31,249 bases of DNA from Aquificota bacterium (GTDB taxonomy: Bacteria; Thermosulfidibacterota; Thermosulfidibacteria; Thermosulfidibacterales; Thermosulfidibacteraceae), in NCBI GenBank assembly GCA_015494645.1, contig WGAU01000003.1, positions 1-31,249 of the forward strand, read 5' to 3'. The notes beneath the pieces are model-generated. The model searched no databases and was not told the origin of the DNA. It saw only the letters and a list, made by a program, of their open reading frames with translations. Made by a program: the position numbers and the translations under genes. This document shows positions 1-8,725 of the stretch, piece after piece (the first letter of the stretch is position 1; every line of letters starts with the position of its first letter).

Positions 1-388
1 TTCTAAGGAAGCTGCTGCTAAGCTGGGCATTGCCTGGTTCGGTCCTACGGCGGACTGGTTTGTGAGGGAGTACAAGAAGGCCTACGGTGAGATGCCGGGA
101 TACCATGCTGCCGGTGGATTCGTGGCTGGTTTGGTGCTTCAGAAGGCTATTGAAGATGCTGGCTGTCTGGATTCTGAAAAGGTGAAGAAGGCTCTGGAGA
201 AGATGGATATTATGACTTTCTACGGCAGGATAAAGTTTGACACAGGAGACTACTACGGAAGGCAGATGGCTCACGAGATGGTTTATCTCCAGTGGCAGAA
301 GAAGGGCGGTAAGTTGGTTAAGGAAGTAGTTTGGCCCAAAGAGGCTTCTTCTTCCAAGTTGGTCTATCCCTACTACAAGAAATTTTAA
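1..388 (+). CDS. livK: Branched-chain amino-acid ABC transporter, substrate-binding protein (3' end only)
   Basis: This is the C-terminal part of a periplasmic binding protein of the Leu/Ile/Val family. The frame is open from base 2, so the gene enters from the left edge, and the internal GTG at 62 is not the true start. The visible part contains a GYHAAGGFVAG-type stretch, an alternating alpha/beta pattern and the C-terminal WPKE...VYPYYKKF ending common in this family. The protein would capture the solute in the periplasm and deliver it to the LivHM permease encoded immediately downstream. The stop at 386-388 is 22 bases before livH, with one ribosome site between them. The ligand cannot be read from this fragment; related proteins bind amino acids, amides, urea or aromatic acids. 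Confidence 0.85.
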   Translation, partial: SKEAAAKLGIAWFGPTADWFVREYKKAYGEMPGYHAAGGFVAGLVLQKAIEDAGCLDSEKVKKALEKMDIMTFYGRIKFDTGDYYGRQMAHEMVYLQWQKKGGKLVKEVVWPKEASSSKLVYPYYKKF

Positions 389-410
389 ATTCTTGGGAGG
401 AATATAAGCT

Positions 411-1265
411 GTGGATGCTTGGGTTAGTGCGATTTTAAGCGGAGTTTTACTTGGATTGGCCTATGGCCTTGCGGCCATAGGCCTCAATCTTATATGGGGT
501 GTCATGAAAGTGATAAATCTTTCCCATGGTGCCTTTATCGCTTTAGGGATGTTTGCTGCCTATTTTGTGTTCCACTCCTTTGGGATTTCTCCTTTCGTTT
601 CAGTAATTCTCATACTTGCTTTGGGCGTAGTTGTGGGAATGCTGGCTTACTTTGTAGCACTGCACAGGGTGATTTCTGCACCGGAGCTTTCCACACTGCT
701 TTCTACTTATTCTTTGAGCCTTATCATCATAGGCTTGGGAACTTTTGTTTTCACTACCAATCCAAGGGCCATTGATGTAGGATTGGGATCAATTAAGCTT
801 TTCGGAGCATATATCCCTGCGTCTAAGGTGCTTACAGGACTTTACTCTCTTATATTTACCGCAGCCCTTTATGTTTTTCTCTTTAAGACGTGGACGGGCA
901 AGGCCATCAGGGCTGTTTCCATGAACATGACAGCCGCCCAGTTCATGGGGGTTAATACTACTTTTATACTTTCCCTTTCTTTTGGCATAGGCATAGCTCT
1001 TGCTATGGTTGCCGGTGCGCTCATAGCATCTGTGTTTCCTTTTACCATACTTTCCGGTGGTATATACGAGCTGAAGAGCTTTGTTATATGCGTTCTCGGC
1101 GGTCTTGGGAGTCCGTTGGGAGCTTTGGCCGGTGGTCTCCTTCTCGGGCTTTTGGAGAATGTTTTGACCCTGAAGATGCCTGTGGGGTATGTGCCTTTCA
1201 TAGAGTTTTTGATACTGGTTGTTATTCTGCTTGTTAAACCATCAGGGCTTTTGGGCAAGGAGTAG
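411..1265 (+). CDS. livH: Branched-chain amino-acid ABC transporter permease LivH
   Basis: This inner-membrane permease would form half of the transmembrane channel with LivM. The 284 residues are close to the usual family length and are mostly hydrophobic, with about eight membrane segments. Family-typical stretches are LAAIGLNLIWGVMKVINLSHG near the N-terminus (residues 21-41) and GGLGSPLGALAGG followed by LLLGLLENV near the C-terminus; the latter region includes the loop that docks on the ATPases. The start is GTG at 411, preceded by GGGAGG at 395-400 with 10 bases of spacing. livM begins three bases after the stop. I am confident of the family but not of the substrate. Confidence 0.93.
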   Translation: MDAWVSAILSGVLLGLAYGLAAIGLNLIWGVMKVINLSHGAFIALGMFAAYFVFHSFGISPFVSVILILALGVVVGMLAYFVALHRVISAPELSTLLSTYSLSLIIIGLGTFVFTTNPRAIDVGLGSIKLFGAYIPASKVLTGLYSLIFTAALYVFLFKTWTGKAIRAVSMNMTAAQFMGVNTTFILSLSFGIGIALAMVAGALIASVFPFTILSGGIYELKSFVICVLGGLGSPLGALAGGLLLGLLENVLTLKMPVGYVPFIEFLILVVILLVKPSGLLGKE

Positions 1266-1268
1266 GCC

Positions 1269-2231
1269 ATGAAGAAGGGATATACTCTTTTCTGGTTGGT
1301 TCCGTTGCTTGTGGTGATCGCTGCCTATCCGGTGGTTACCCACTCGGTTATGGCCAGAGAGATAGTCTTTATTATGCTGATGTATGTTTCTCTCGCTGCG
1401 AGCCTGAACATCATCCTCGGATTTACAGGATACGTTAGCTTTGGTCATGTGGTTTTCTACGGTATAGGGGGCTATACCGCTTTCTTTCTCATGCACAAGG
1501 TAGGGCTTCATGTGCTTCCTGCTGTGCTGGCTGGTGGGATCATGGCTGCACTGGTGGCCCTTCTAATAGGAGAGGCGGTTCTGCGTCTTAGAGGTGCTAT
1601 CTTTGCCATAGCCACCATTGGTGTAAACGAGGCCGTAAAGTCGTTGGTGACAAATCTGGGCTTTTTAGGTGGTGCTACGGGAATGTTTTTCAACTTTAAG
1701 ATCTACAGAGCCTACGGTGGGGCAGCGAAGGCCATATGGTTTGCCTATTATCTCATGGTTGCTGTGACCATCGTAACGGTGGTGGTTTCTTATCTTATAA
1801 AGAACTCCAAGTACGGGTTGGGACTCTTTTCCATAAGAGAGGATGAGGATGCCGCTTTGGTCCTTGGAGTGAACACCAAGAGGTTTAAAAGCTTGGCCTA
1901 CGCTTTTTCTGCGTTTTTCCCTGGACTTGTTGGTGCAATCTTCTTCTTTAAGGCAGGTAATATTGAGCCGGAGGATGCCTTCCACCTTGTTAAATCCATA
2001 GAGATGATCTTTATGGTGATGCTTGGTGGATACGGGACTGTTTCGGGACCTGTGATAGGCGCTCTTATCTACGAGAGGTTGAAGGGTATGCTTTTGGTCA
2101 ATCCTCTTTTCAAGAATCTGCACATGGCCATAGCAGGATTTATACTGCTTATGATAGTGCTTTTCGCCCCTGGGGGTATTGTGGGCTATCTCAGGGACAA
2201 GTTCAGAAAGCTTAGAGGAGTGCTGGAATGA
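1269..2231 (+). CDS. livM: Branched-chain amino-acid ABC transporter permease LivM
   Basis: This is the second permease subunit of the Liv transporter, 320 residues with roughly nine hydrophobic segments. Hallmarks are SLNIILGFTGYVSFGHVVFY (about residues 45-64), the REDEDAALVLGVNTKRFK segment, and a C-terminal MLGGYGTVSGPVIGA motif that corresponds to the ATPase-coupling region. The start is ATG at 1269, and the gene ends in an ATGA overlap with livG, so the two are probably translationally coupled. The length is normal for LivM, since the long N-terminal extension seen in some enterobacterial LivM proteins is not present. Confidence 0.93.
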   Translation: MKKGYTLFWLVPLLVVIAAYPVVTHSVMAREIVFIMLMYVSLAASLNIILGFTGYVSFGHVVFYGIGGYTAFFLMHKVGLHVLPAVLAGGIMAALVALLIGEAVLRLRGAIFAIATIGVNEAVKSLVTNLGFLGGATGMFFNFKIYRAYGGAAKAIWFAYYLMVAVTIVTVVVSYLIKNSKYGLGLFSIREDEDAALVLGVNTKRFKSLAYAFSAFFPGLVGAIFFFKAGNIEPEDAFHLVKSIEMIFMVMLGGYGTVSGPVIGALIYERLKGMLLVNPLFKNLHMAIAGFILLMIVLFAPGGIVGYLRDKFRKLRGVLE

Positions 2232-2983
2232 TTCTGAAGGTTGAGAATGTAACCAAAATGTTCGGTGGTCTGATAGCAGTTAACGATGTTACCTTTGAAG
2301 TTCAGGAAGGAGAGATATTTGGGGTTATTGGCCCCAACGGTGCCGGAAAGACCACCCTCTTCAATGTGATAAGCGGGGTCTATTTCCCGGAGAGGGGCAA
2401 GGTTTTTTTTAAAGGGGAAGATATCACCAAGATTCCCCCTTTTAAAAGGGCAAGGCTTGGAATTGCAAGGACCCATCAGATAGTGAAGCCTCTCAACGAG
2501 CTGACGGTTCTTGAGAATGTGATGGTGGGGGCCTGTTTTGGTAAGGTTAATGTCGGTTTGAAAGAGGCCGCTCAGATTGCCGAGGATGTGTTGAGGACGG
2601 TTAAGTTGGATGACAAAGCGGAAGTTCTGGCTGGAAAGTTGAACGTTCCTCAGAAAAAGAGGCTGGAGCTTGCAAGGGCATTGGCTTCAAAGCCGGAGAT
2701 CATTCTTTTGGATGAAGTTTTGGCCGGGTTGAACCCATCTGAAGTGGACGAGATGCTCGAGGTTATTTTAGATATAAAAAATCAGGGCATCACTATACTT
2801 ATGATAGAACATCTCATGCACGCCATTATGAAAGTTTCGGATCGCATAGTGGTTCTGGACTATGGTAAGAAGATTGCCGAGGGAACGCCTCAGGAAGTTG
2901 CCAACGATCCCAAGGTTATTGAAGCTTATCTGGGCGATCCGGAGTTGGCCCTTAAGCTTGTTAAAAAGGAGGGTACAGCCTGA
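2228..2983 (+). CDS. livG: Branched-chain amino-acid ABC transporter ATP-binding protein LivG
   Basis: This is one of the two cytoplasmic ATPases of the transporter. It has Walker A GPNGAGKT at residues 35-42, a Walker B region ending LLDEVLAGLNP, and the switch histidine in MIEHLMHAIM. The ABC signature is atypical: where LSxGQ is expected the protein reads LNVPQKKRLELARAL (from residue 138), and the residue after the Walker B glutamate is Val rather than Pro. A similar weakening of the signature is, from memory, seen in one branch of LivG proteins, so this need not be inactivating. It overlaps livM by ATGA and livF by TGATG. Confidence 0.93.
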   Translation: MILKVENVTKMFGGLIAVNDVTFEVQEGEIFGVIGPNGAGKTTLFNVISGVYFPERGKVFFKGEDITKIPPFKRARLGIARTHQIVKPLNELTVLENVMVGACFGKVNVGLKEAAQIAEDVLRTVKLDDKAEVLAGKLNVPQKKRLELARALASKPEIILLDEVLAGLNPSEVDEMLEVILDIKNQGITILMIEHLMHAIMKVSDRIVVLDYGKKIAEGTPQEVANDPKVIEAYLGDPELALKLVKKEGTA

Positions 2984-3699
2984 TGGCGGATGTGATACTT
3001 CAGGTGGAGAAATTAAGCACAGGCTACGGTGAAGTGCAGATTCTCTGGGAGGTGAGTATACAGGCCAAAAGGGGACAGCTTACAACCATTATTGGATCTA
3101 ATGGTTCTGGAAAGACTACTCTTCTTAGGGCGATAACGGGTATAATTCCTGCGTGGAGCGGCAGAATTATCTTTAACGGTGAGGATATAACCAACGTTCC
3201 TGCGTACAAAAGGGCTGATATGGGTCTCATCATGGTGCCTGAAGGGAGAATGCTGTTTCCAGAGATGACCGTTTACGAAAATTTGGAGATGGGAGCGTAC
3301 AACAAAAGGGCCAGACAGAAGATAAAGGAATCGTTGGAGTTTGTTCTGCATCTTTTCCCGAGGCTTAAAGAGAGGCTAAATCAGAAAGCGGGAACCATGT
3401 CCGGTGGGGAACAGCAGATGGTTGCTTTGGGCAGGGGACTGATGGGTTGCCCTGAGCTTTTGATTTTGGATGAACCCAGCCTTGGTCTTGCTCCCAAGCT
3501 GGTTTTGGATGTTTTTGATGTGGTTAAGAAACTTAGGGAAGAGGGCATCACCATGCTTTTGGTGGAGCAGAACGTCCACCTTTCTTTGATGCTTACCGAT
3601 TGGGCCTATGTGATGGCAGAGGGAAGGGTGGTTATGGAAGGCTCCGGAGAGGAGCTTGAGAAGTCCGACGAGGTGAGAAAGGCCTATCTTGGAATTTAA
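2983..3699 (+). CDS. livF: Branched-chain amino-acid ABC transporter ATP-binding protein LivF
   Basis: This is the second ATPase of the Liv transporter, 238 residues, the normal size. Walker A is GSNGSGKT at residues 38-45, the signature is MSGGEQQMVALGRGL, Walker B is ELLILDEPSLGLAP, and the switch histidine is in VEQNVHLSL. Unlike LivG, the signature here is canonical, so a LivF/LivG dimer would contain one regular and one divergent composite ATP site. The last eleven bases overlap the start of mutL, which ties a DNA-repair gene to the end of the transport operon. Confidence 0.94.
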   Translation: MADVILQVEKLSTGYGEVQILWEVSIQAKRGQLTTIIGSNGSGKTTLLRAITGIIPAWSGRIIFNGEDITNVPAYKRADMGLIMVPEGRMLFPEMTVYENLEMGAYNKRARQKIKESLEFVLHLFPRLKERLNQKAGTMSGGEQQMVALGRGLMGCPELLILDEPSLGLAPKLVLDVFDVVKKLREEGITMLLVEQNVHLSLMLTDWAYVMAEGRVVMEGSGEELEKSDEVRKAYLGI

Positions 3700-5290
3700 C
3701 TCTTCAAGGGTTAGGCGCCTGCCACCTTCTGTGGTCAAGCGTATAGCAGCAGGGGAGGTGGTGGAGCGCCCTTCTTCGGTGGTCAAGGAGCTTCTGGAAA
3801 ACTCTCTGGACGCTGGTTCTTCTTTGATTCAGGTCTTGATAGAGGATGGGGGCAAGAAGCTCGTTGAGGTAAGGGACAATGGATGTGGTATGTCCGAAGA
3901 TGAAGCGCTTTTGGCCATTGAGAGGCATACCACCAGCAAGATAGCTTCCGAAGAGGATCTGTGCCGCATCGGTACTCTTGGCTTCAGGGGAGAAGCCCTT
4001 TACGCCATATCCTCCGTTTCAAGGTTTGTTTTGGCTACAAGGAGGGAGGAGGATGAGCTTGCAACCAAGTTGGTGGTGGAAGGAGGAGTCCTAAAGAGTG
4101 TGGAAAAAGTTTATAGGGATGGGAAGGGCACCACGGTGAGGGTGGAGAATCTCTTTTTTAACTTGAGGGCAAGGCGCAAGTTCCTACGCTCAAGGAAGGT
4201 GGAGAGAGAGCATGTAAGAAGGATTATAAGGGAGTACGCCTTAGCTTATCCCGATGTTTCCTTTGAGTACCACGAGGAAGGGGAAAGGATATTTTCTTAT
4301 GTTGCTGATAGCTTGTTCTCCCGCATAGGGAAAGTGGTTGGAAAGGTGGAGGGCAGTGGAGAGTGGGGCTGTGCCAAGGTTTTTGTGTCTCCAAATGGCA
4401 AAGGAGAGACCTTTGTGTTTGTGAATAAAAGGGCTGTTTCTGATAGGTCCATTTCCTACTTAGTCAGAGGTATTTTGAAACAGAGCTACCTTTCATGGGA
4501 ACTTCCTTCGGTGGTGGTATTTTTAGATCTGCCTCCTGAGGATGTGGATGTAAATGTCCATCCCACAAAGAGAGAGGTGCGTTTCAGAAACAAAGCCAAA
4601 GTGCTTGATGATGTGGAAAGGGCTTTAAAAGAGGCTTCAAAGCCCCAAAGCTATTTCACTTACGGTGTTGAGAAGGAAAACTTTCTCTCGGATGTTTCCA
4701 ATGGACATTTTTACGACTCCAAAGAACCTGTTCAAGAGGTGGTGAAGGATCTTTCTTGTAAGCTATTGCGTTACCGTTTCATAGGGGAGGTTTCTGGTAT
4801 TTTTATGCTCTTTGAGGATAGGGAAGATGGCTCTTTGGTGATGGTGGATAAGCATGCCCTGCACGAGAGGATGCTTTTTGACAGGATGTTGAAGAGAGAG
4901 ATTTCTTCTCATCCCGTCTTTGTGCCACTGGATATTGATGCTTTCCTTTTTAAAGATCTCCTTGAGAGGCTGGGGTTTGCCTTTGATGATGAGGGGAGGG
5001 TGCTTCTTAAGGTCCCCTCTTGGGCTTACGGTAAGGAAGCGAAAGTGCTGAGGGAGCTTGTTCTTGAGCTTGAGGATGCTCCTTTGGACAGAGGTTATGA
5101 GGAGCTTGCCAGGAGAGCCTGTCGGGCTGCGGTTAGGGCTGGGGATATTTCTACCTCCCTTGATGCTGAAGATGTAGCGAGAATCTTAGAGAATGTTCCA
5201 GAAGAGGAGCTTACTTGTCCCCATGGGAGACCTGTGGTAGTGAGATTGGATAAAGCCAAGTTGGAGGCTTTGTTTAAGAGGAGGATGTGA
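3689..5290 (+). CDS. mutL: DNA mismatch repair protein MutL (endonuclease type)
   Basis: MutL couples mismatch recognition by MutS to strand removal. The N-terminal GHKL ATPase is complete: ELLENSLDAG at 34-43, DNGCGM at 63-68 and GFRGEAL at 98-104. The C-terminal domain carries the metal-site motifs of nicking MutLs: DKHALHER from residue 387 (DQHA-type, with Lys for Gln and Asp398 where the distal Glu usually stands), an ACRAA segment, and CPHGRP at 510-515. It should therefore nick DNA, which fits a lineage without MutH. At 533 residues it is slightly short because the linker is reduced. The start is TTG at 3689, inside the end of livF, with AGGTGAG at 3671-3677; no better upstream-supported start exists before the conserved N-terminus. 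No mutS is in the window. Confidence 0.95.
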   Translation: MEFNSSRVRRLPPSVVKRIAAGEVVERPSSVVKELLENSLDAGSSLIQVLIEDGGKKLVEVRDNGCGMSEDEALLAIERHTTSKIASEEDLCRIGTLGFRGEALYAISSVSRFVLATRREEDELATKLVVEGGVLKSVEKVYRDGKGTTVRVENLFFNLRARRKFLRSRKVEREHVRRIIREYALAYPDVSFEYHEEGERIFSYVADSLFSRIGKVVGKVEGSGEWGCAKVFVSPNGKGETFVFVNKRAVSDRSISYLVRGILKQSYLSWELPSVVVFLDLPPEDVDVNVHPTKREVRFRNKAKVLDDVERALKEASKPQSYFTYGVEKENFLSDVSNGHFYDSKEPVQEVVKDLSCKLLRYRFIGEVSGIFMLFEDREDGSLVMVDKHALHERMLFDRMLKREISSHPVFVPLDIDAFLFKDLLERLGFAFDDEGRVLLKVPSWAYGKEAKVLRELVLELEDAPLDRGYEELARRACRAAVRAGDISTSLDAEDVARILENVPEEELTCPHGRPVVVRLDKAKLEALFKRRM

Positions 5291-5532
5291 TGCCCGGCAG
5301 CGATCTTTTGAAGGAAACCTTAAACATGTACTCTGAAATCTCCCTTATATACGTTGTAAATGCCTGCAAGCACATAGTGAACCAAGGGGTGCCTGACAAT
5401 CTTGAGGAGATCATGGACAGGGTGGAAAAGCTCAAGTCCCTTGGGGATTTGGTGAGCAGGGCTCTGGAAGCTATGTTCACCGCTGAGGAAATGGATATGA
5501 GGGATTTTGGAGATTACGAGGACGGCTTCTAA
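5290..5532 (+). CDS. Small acidic helical protein of unknown function
   Basis: I do not recognise this 80-residue protein. It is predicted mostly helical, with no signal peptide, no Cys pair and a strongly acidic C-terminus (DMRDFGDYEDGF). Coding status is supported by tight packing: the mutL stop and this ATG overlap by one base (TGATG), AGGAGG at 5279-5284 lies five bases before the ATG, and proS follows 12 bases after the stop with its own strong ribosome site. A GTG three bases upstream (5287) would also be in frame but sits too close to the AGGAGG. Position between mutL and proS does not reveal a role. Confidence 0.75.
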   Translation: MPGSDLLKETLNMYSEISLIYVVNACKHIVNQGVPDNLEEIMDRVEKLKSLGDLVSRALEAMFTAEEMDMRDFGDYEDGF

Positions 5533-5544
5533 GGAGGTGTTTCT

Positions 5545-7275
5545 ATGAGGCTTACTCGCTACTACATGCCCACCCTTAAGGAGAAGCCCTCCGAGGCTGA
5601 AACTCCCAGTCATCAATATATGCTGAGGGCAGGGCTTGTAAGAAAGCTTGCAGCGGGCATCTATTCCTTTTTGCCCATGGGCTGGAGGGTTGTGAGAAAG
5701 ATAATAGAGATTGTCAGAGAAGAAATGGACAGGGCTGGTGCCTTGGAGGTTTTTCTACCTGTGGTTCAGCCTGCTGAGCTTTGGCAGGAGTCTGGGCGTT
5801 GGGAGGTGTTTGGAAAGGAGCTTTTGCGCTTTAAGGACAGGCACGAGAGGGATTTCTGCTTGGGTCCCACCCATGAGGAGGTGATTGTTGATTTGGTGAG
5901 GGGGGAAGTGCGTTCCTACAAGCAGCTTCCTCTAAATCTCTATCAAATACATATAAAGTTCAGGGACGAGGCGCGCCCCCGCTTCGGACTCATAAGAGCC
6001 AGGGAATTTATCATGAAGGATGCTTACTCCTTTGATAAAAGCTGGGAAGACTTGGATGTGTCCTACGGAAAGATGTACGAGGCTTATTCACGCATATTCA
6101 AAAGATGTGGGCTTGATTTTGTGGTGGTGGAGGCAGAAACGGGGGCTATAGGAGGGGATGTGTCCCATGAGTTTATGGTATGGGCGGATACAGGGGAGGA
6201 TGTGATCGTCTTCTGTGAGGGATGTGGCTACGCTGCCAACAAAGAGAAGGCTTCGTTTATGTTGGATGAGACCGAGGAAGAGGGTGAGATGAAGGAACCT
6301 GAAAAGGTTTACACCCCCGATGTGAGAACCATAGATGAGGTGAGCAATTTTCTTGGAGTGGACCCATCAAAGTTGTTAAAGGCGCTTGTTTACAGGGCCA
6401 ACACAGGAGAGTTTGTTCTGTTTTTGGTGCCTGGAGACAGGGATTTGAACGAAGCCAAGGCAGCAAGGGCTGTTGGTGCCGAGTCTATAGAGATGGCTCT
6501 TCCCGATGAAGTGCTGGATATAGCGGGGGTTTCTGTGGGCTTTGTAGGGCCCTGTGGCTTGAGAAAAAAGGTGAAGGTGGTGGCTGACAGAACGGTGAAG
6601 GGCAGAAAGAATCTTGTGTCGGGGGCCAACGAGGAGAATTACCATATTGTGAACATCACTCCCGATGTTCACTTTAAGGTGGACCTTTATGAAGACATTG
6701 TATTTGCCGAGGAGGGGGACAGATGCCCCAAATGTGGGGAGCCTCTCAGGTTTTCCAGAGGTATTGAGGTGGGGCATATCTTCAAACTGGGCACCAAGTA
6801 CAGCGCTGCCATGAAAGCGACCTTCTTGGACGAGGATGGTAAAGAAAAGCCCTTTATCATGGGATGTTATGGGATTGGGGTGACGAGAATAGCTGCTGCT
6901 GTTATTGAGCAACGGCACGATGAGCACGGGATAAAATGGCCTATCAGTATAGCACCCTTTGAGGTGTATCTGTTGGCCACCAATATGAAGGATGAGTCGG
7001 TAAAGAAGATCGCCGAAAAACTCTACATGGACCTTGTGGCAAAAGGAGTGGAGGTGCTCTACGATGACAGGGACGAGAGAGCTGGGGTTAAGTTCAAGGA
7101 TGCTGATCTTGTGGGTATTCCCATAAGGGTTACTGTTGGAGAGAAGAGGGCTAAGGAGAATGCTGTTGAGATTAGGTTAAGGGATACAGGTGAGGTAGAG
7201 GTTGTGCCTGTGTCTTCTGCGGTGGATAGGGTGCTTGAGATAAGAAAGGAACTTTACGAGGAGCTGGAGCCTTGA
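5545..7275 (+). CDS. proS: Prolyl-tRNA synthetase, bacterial type with editing domain
   Basis: This enzyme charges tRNA-Pro with proline and edits mischarged alanine. The 576 residues have the bacterial (long) architecture: catalytic N-terminus with FLPMG near 42-46, FCLGPTHEE near 104-112, and class II motif 2 IKFRDEARPRFGLIRAREF at 137-155. A YbaK-like editing insertion lies roughly between residues 220 and 400 (KLLKALVY, then PGDRDLNEAKA). Motif 3 is MGCYGIGVTRIAAA near 437-450, and an anticodon-binding domain ends the protein. Two CxxC pairs, CEGCG before and CPKCG after the editing insertion, are visible. The start ATG at 5545 has AAGGAGGTG at 5532-5540. Confidence 0.97.
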   Translation: MRLTRYYMPTLKEKPSEAETPSHQYMLRAGLVRKLAAGIYSFLPMGWRVVRKIIEIVREEMDRAGALEVFLPVVQPAELWQESGRWEVFGKELLRFKDRHERDFCLGPTHEEVIVDLVRGEVRSYKQLPLNLYQIHIKFRDEARPRFGLIRAREFIMKDAYSFDKSWEDLDVSYGKMYEAYSRIFKRCGLDFVVVEAETGAIGGDVSHEFMVWADTGEDVIVFCEGCGYAANKEKASFMLDETEEEGEMKEPEKVYTPDVRTIDEVSNFLGVDPSKLLKALVYRANTGEFVLFLVPGDRDLNEAKAARAVGAESIEMALPDEVLDIAGVSVGFVGPCGLRKKVKVVADRTVKGRKNLVSGANEENYHIVNITPDVHFKVDLYEDIVFAEEGDRCPKCGEPLRFSRGIEVGHIFKLGTKYSAAMKATFLDEDGKEKPFIMGCYGIGVTRIAAAVIEQRHDEHGIKWPISIAPFEVYLLATNMKDESVKKIAEKLYMDLVAKGVEVLYDDRDERAGVKFKDADLVGIPIRVTVGEKRAKENAVEIRLRDTGEVEVVPVSSAVDRVLEIRKELYEELEP

Positions 7276-7847
7276 GGTGGTGTTTTCTTATTCTGCTTTT
7301 TCTCGTTGGATGCGCTCAGAACAGTCAAGAGCTTGTGCGGTTGAAGAGTAGACTGGCTGAGATGCAGGTTCAGGTTGAGAAGAGAAACAGGGAGTGCGAA
7401 CAGCGTCTTGAAGCCATAGAGGAGCGTCAGAAGTTTGTAGAGGAAATGCTGGATGAAGCGTTGAGTAAGTGGGATCTGGTGCAGCAAGTGGTGAAGAAGC
7501 TTGAGAGTTACAGGAAGAACCAGATTGAGGTGACGTTAAAATCTGAGATGGGCAAAGAGTACACGGAGGCTTACCTTGCTTGGTACTCCGGTGATTATAA
7601 AAGGGCCATAAGGGAGCTTTCGGCCTTTATAGCCAAGCACAACGACAGATACCTCAAACAACAGGCTCAGATGCTCCTTGCCGATTCATATGCGAGGATT
7701 GGGAAGAGGAGATCTGCTTGTCAGGTGCTGAGGGATTTTATCAGTAGGTATCCCGATTCGGTATTTTTATGTGCTGCCTATTACAAGGCCAAAAAGCTTT
7801 ACTGTAGAGTGAAAGGAGCGCAGAAGAGATGCCTGAGAAGGCGATAA
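7272..7847 (+). CDS. CpoB/YbgF-like lipoprotein with coiled coil and TPR repeats
   Basis: This is a predicted lipoprotein with a hydrophobic leader and lipobox LVGC, so Cys14 would be lipidated. The residue after the cysteine is Ala, which by the E. coli sorting rule would favour the outer membrane. Residues about 20-85 form a charged coiled coil, and residues about 95-175 look like TPR helices (YTEAYLAWYSGDYKRAI, then AQMLLADSYARIGK and an AAYYKAKKLY helix). That order matches CpoB/YbgF of the Tol-Pal system, though CpoB is usually soluble and no tol genes are here. The start is TTG at 7272, overlapping the proS stop by four bases, with GAGGAG at 7258-7263. It overlaps the next gene by 19 bases. 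Confidence 0.8.
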   Translation: MRWCFLILLFLVGCAQNSQELVRLKSRLAEMQVQVEKRNRECEQRLEAIEERQKFVEEMLDEALSKWDLVQQVVKKLESYRKNQIEVTLKSEMGKEYTEAYLAWYSGDYKRAIRELSAFIAKHNDRYLKQQAQMLLADSYARIGKRRSACQVLRDFISRYPDSVFLCAAYYKAKKLYCRVKGAQKRCLRRR

Positions 7848-8725
7848 CGTTATTGTTGTTTTTTGTGTGGGTCTCTTCTGTCTGGGCAGCTAAGTATGAG
7901 GTGCGTTCTGGAGATACTTTGTGGGGCATTGCCGAGAGGTTCTACGGGGATCCCTACTGCTGGATCTTTATATGGGAAAGCAACAGGGACAGGGTGAGGA
8001 ATCCTCACTGGATATATCCCGGTCAGGAGCTGATCATTCCAGAGAGGGTGAGAAGGGAAGTTAAGCCGTCTTATCCATTGAAAGAGATCAAAAAGCCTAT
8101 CTTTCATTGGGAGCAGCAGGTTTTTATACCGAGGGTTGTGGAGTACCTTCCCAAGGTGGTGGGCCTGATTTCGGGGGAGGCCTTTGATCCTGACAAGTCC
8201 CTTTACAGTGAGGGGGACTTTGTGAATGTGGAGGTTAAGGGGCATATGGCTTCTGGGGATATCCTTTTGGTCTATAAGCTTGTGGATTCTGTATTGAGAG
8301 ATCCGGTATCAGGTGAAAATTTGGGGGTGCTTATAAAGAATGTTGGTCTTTTAAAAGTTGTGGAGATCACAGGAAATGTGGCTTTGGCAAAGGTGTTGAG
8401 GTCTGACGAGTCCCTTGTTGCAGGTTATTTTCTGACTCCTTTCAAGATGCCGGAGCCAATTTACTCTTTGAGAGATGTGCGGGGGATTTCTGGAAGGGTG
8501 GTGAGCTTGGGAGAGGAAAGAACGGCTGCTGGGCTTAACGACTTTGTGGTTGTGAATGTGGGCAATAATAATGGAATCTCCATAGGGGATAGGTTGTATG
8601 TGATTTCTTCCCTTTGGAGAAAGAGGGTAGCGGAGCTTGCGGTGGTTGATTCTGGAAAAAAGGCTAGTACTTGTGTGGTGTTAAGGACGGAGAGGCCCGT
8701 TATGGTAGGACAGGAGGTGGAGTGA
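7829..8725 (+). CDS. Secreted LysM-domain protein with repeated beta domains
   Basis: This is an exported peptidoglycan-binding protein. It has a signal peptide at residues 1-20 with a VWA-A cleavage site, then one LysM domain at about 22-70 (YEVRSGDTLWGIAERFYGD ... YPGQELIIP). The rest, about 100-298, contains two related beta-rich segments, each with a D-F-V-x-V start and a G-D turn (EGDFVNVEVKG...SGDILLVYK and LNDFVVVNVG...SIGDRLYVI). This repeated C-terminal region resembles those of LysM proteins in Desulfo/Geobacter-type bacteria. No catalytic motif is visible, so it is probably structural or an adaptor. The start ATG has AAAGGAG at 7812-7818. It overlaps the upstream lipoprotein and the downstream zinc ribbon, which suggests a shared envelope role for the first two. 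Confidence 0.82.
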   Translation: MPEKAITLLLFFVWVSSVWAAKYEVRSGDTLWGIAERFYGDPYCWIFIWESNRDRVRNPHWIYPGQELIIPERVRREVKPSYPLKEIKKPIFHWEQQVFIPRVVEYLPKVVGLISGEAFDPDKSLYSEGDFVNVEVKGHMASGDILLVYKLVDSVLRDPVSGENLGVLIKNVGLLKVVEITGNVALAKVLRSDESLVAGYFLTPFKMPEPIYSLRDVRGISGRVVSLGEERTAAGLNDFVVVNVGNNNGISIGDRLYVISSLWRKRVAELAVVDSGKKASTCVVLRTERPVMVGQEVE

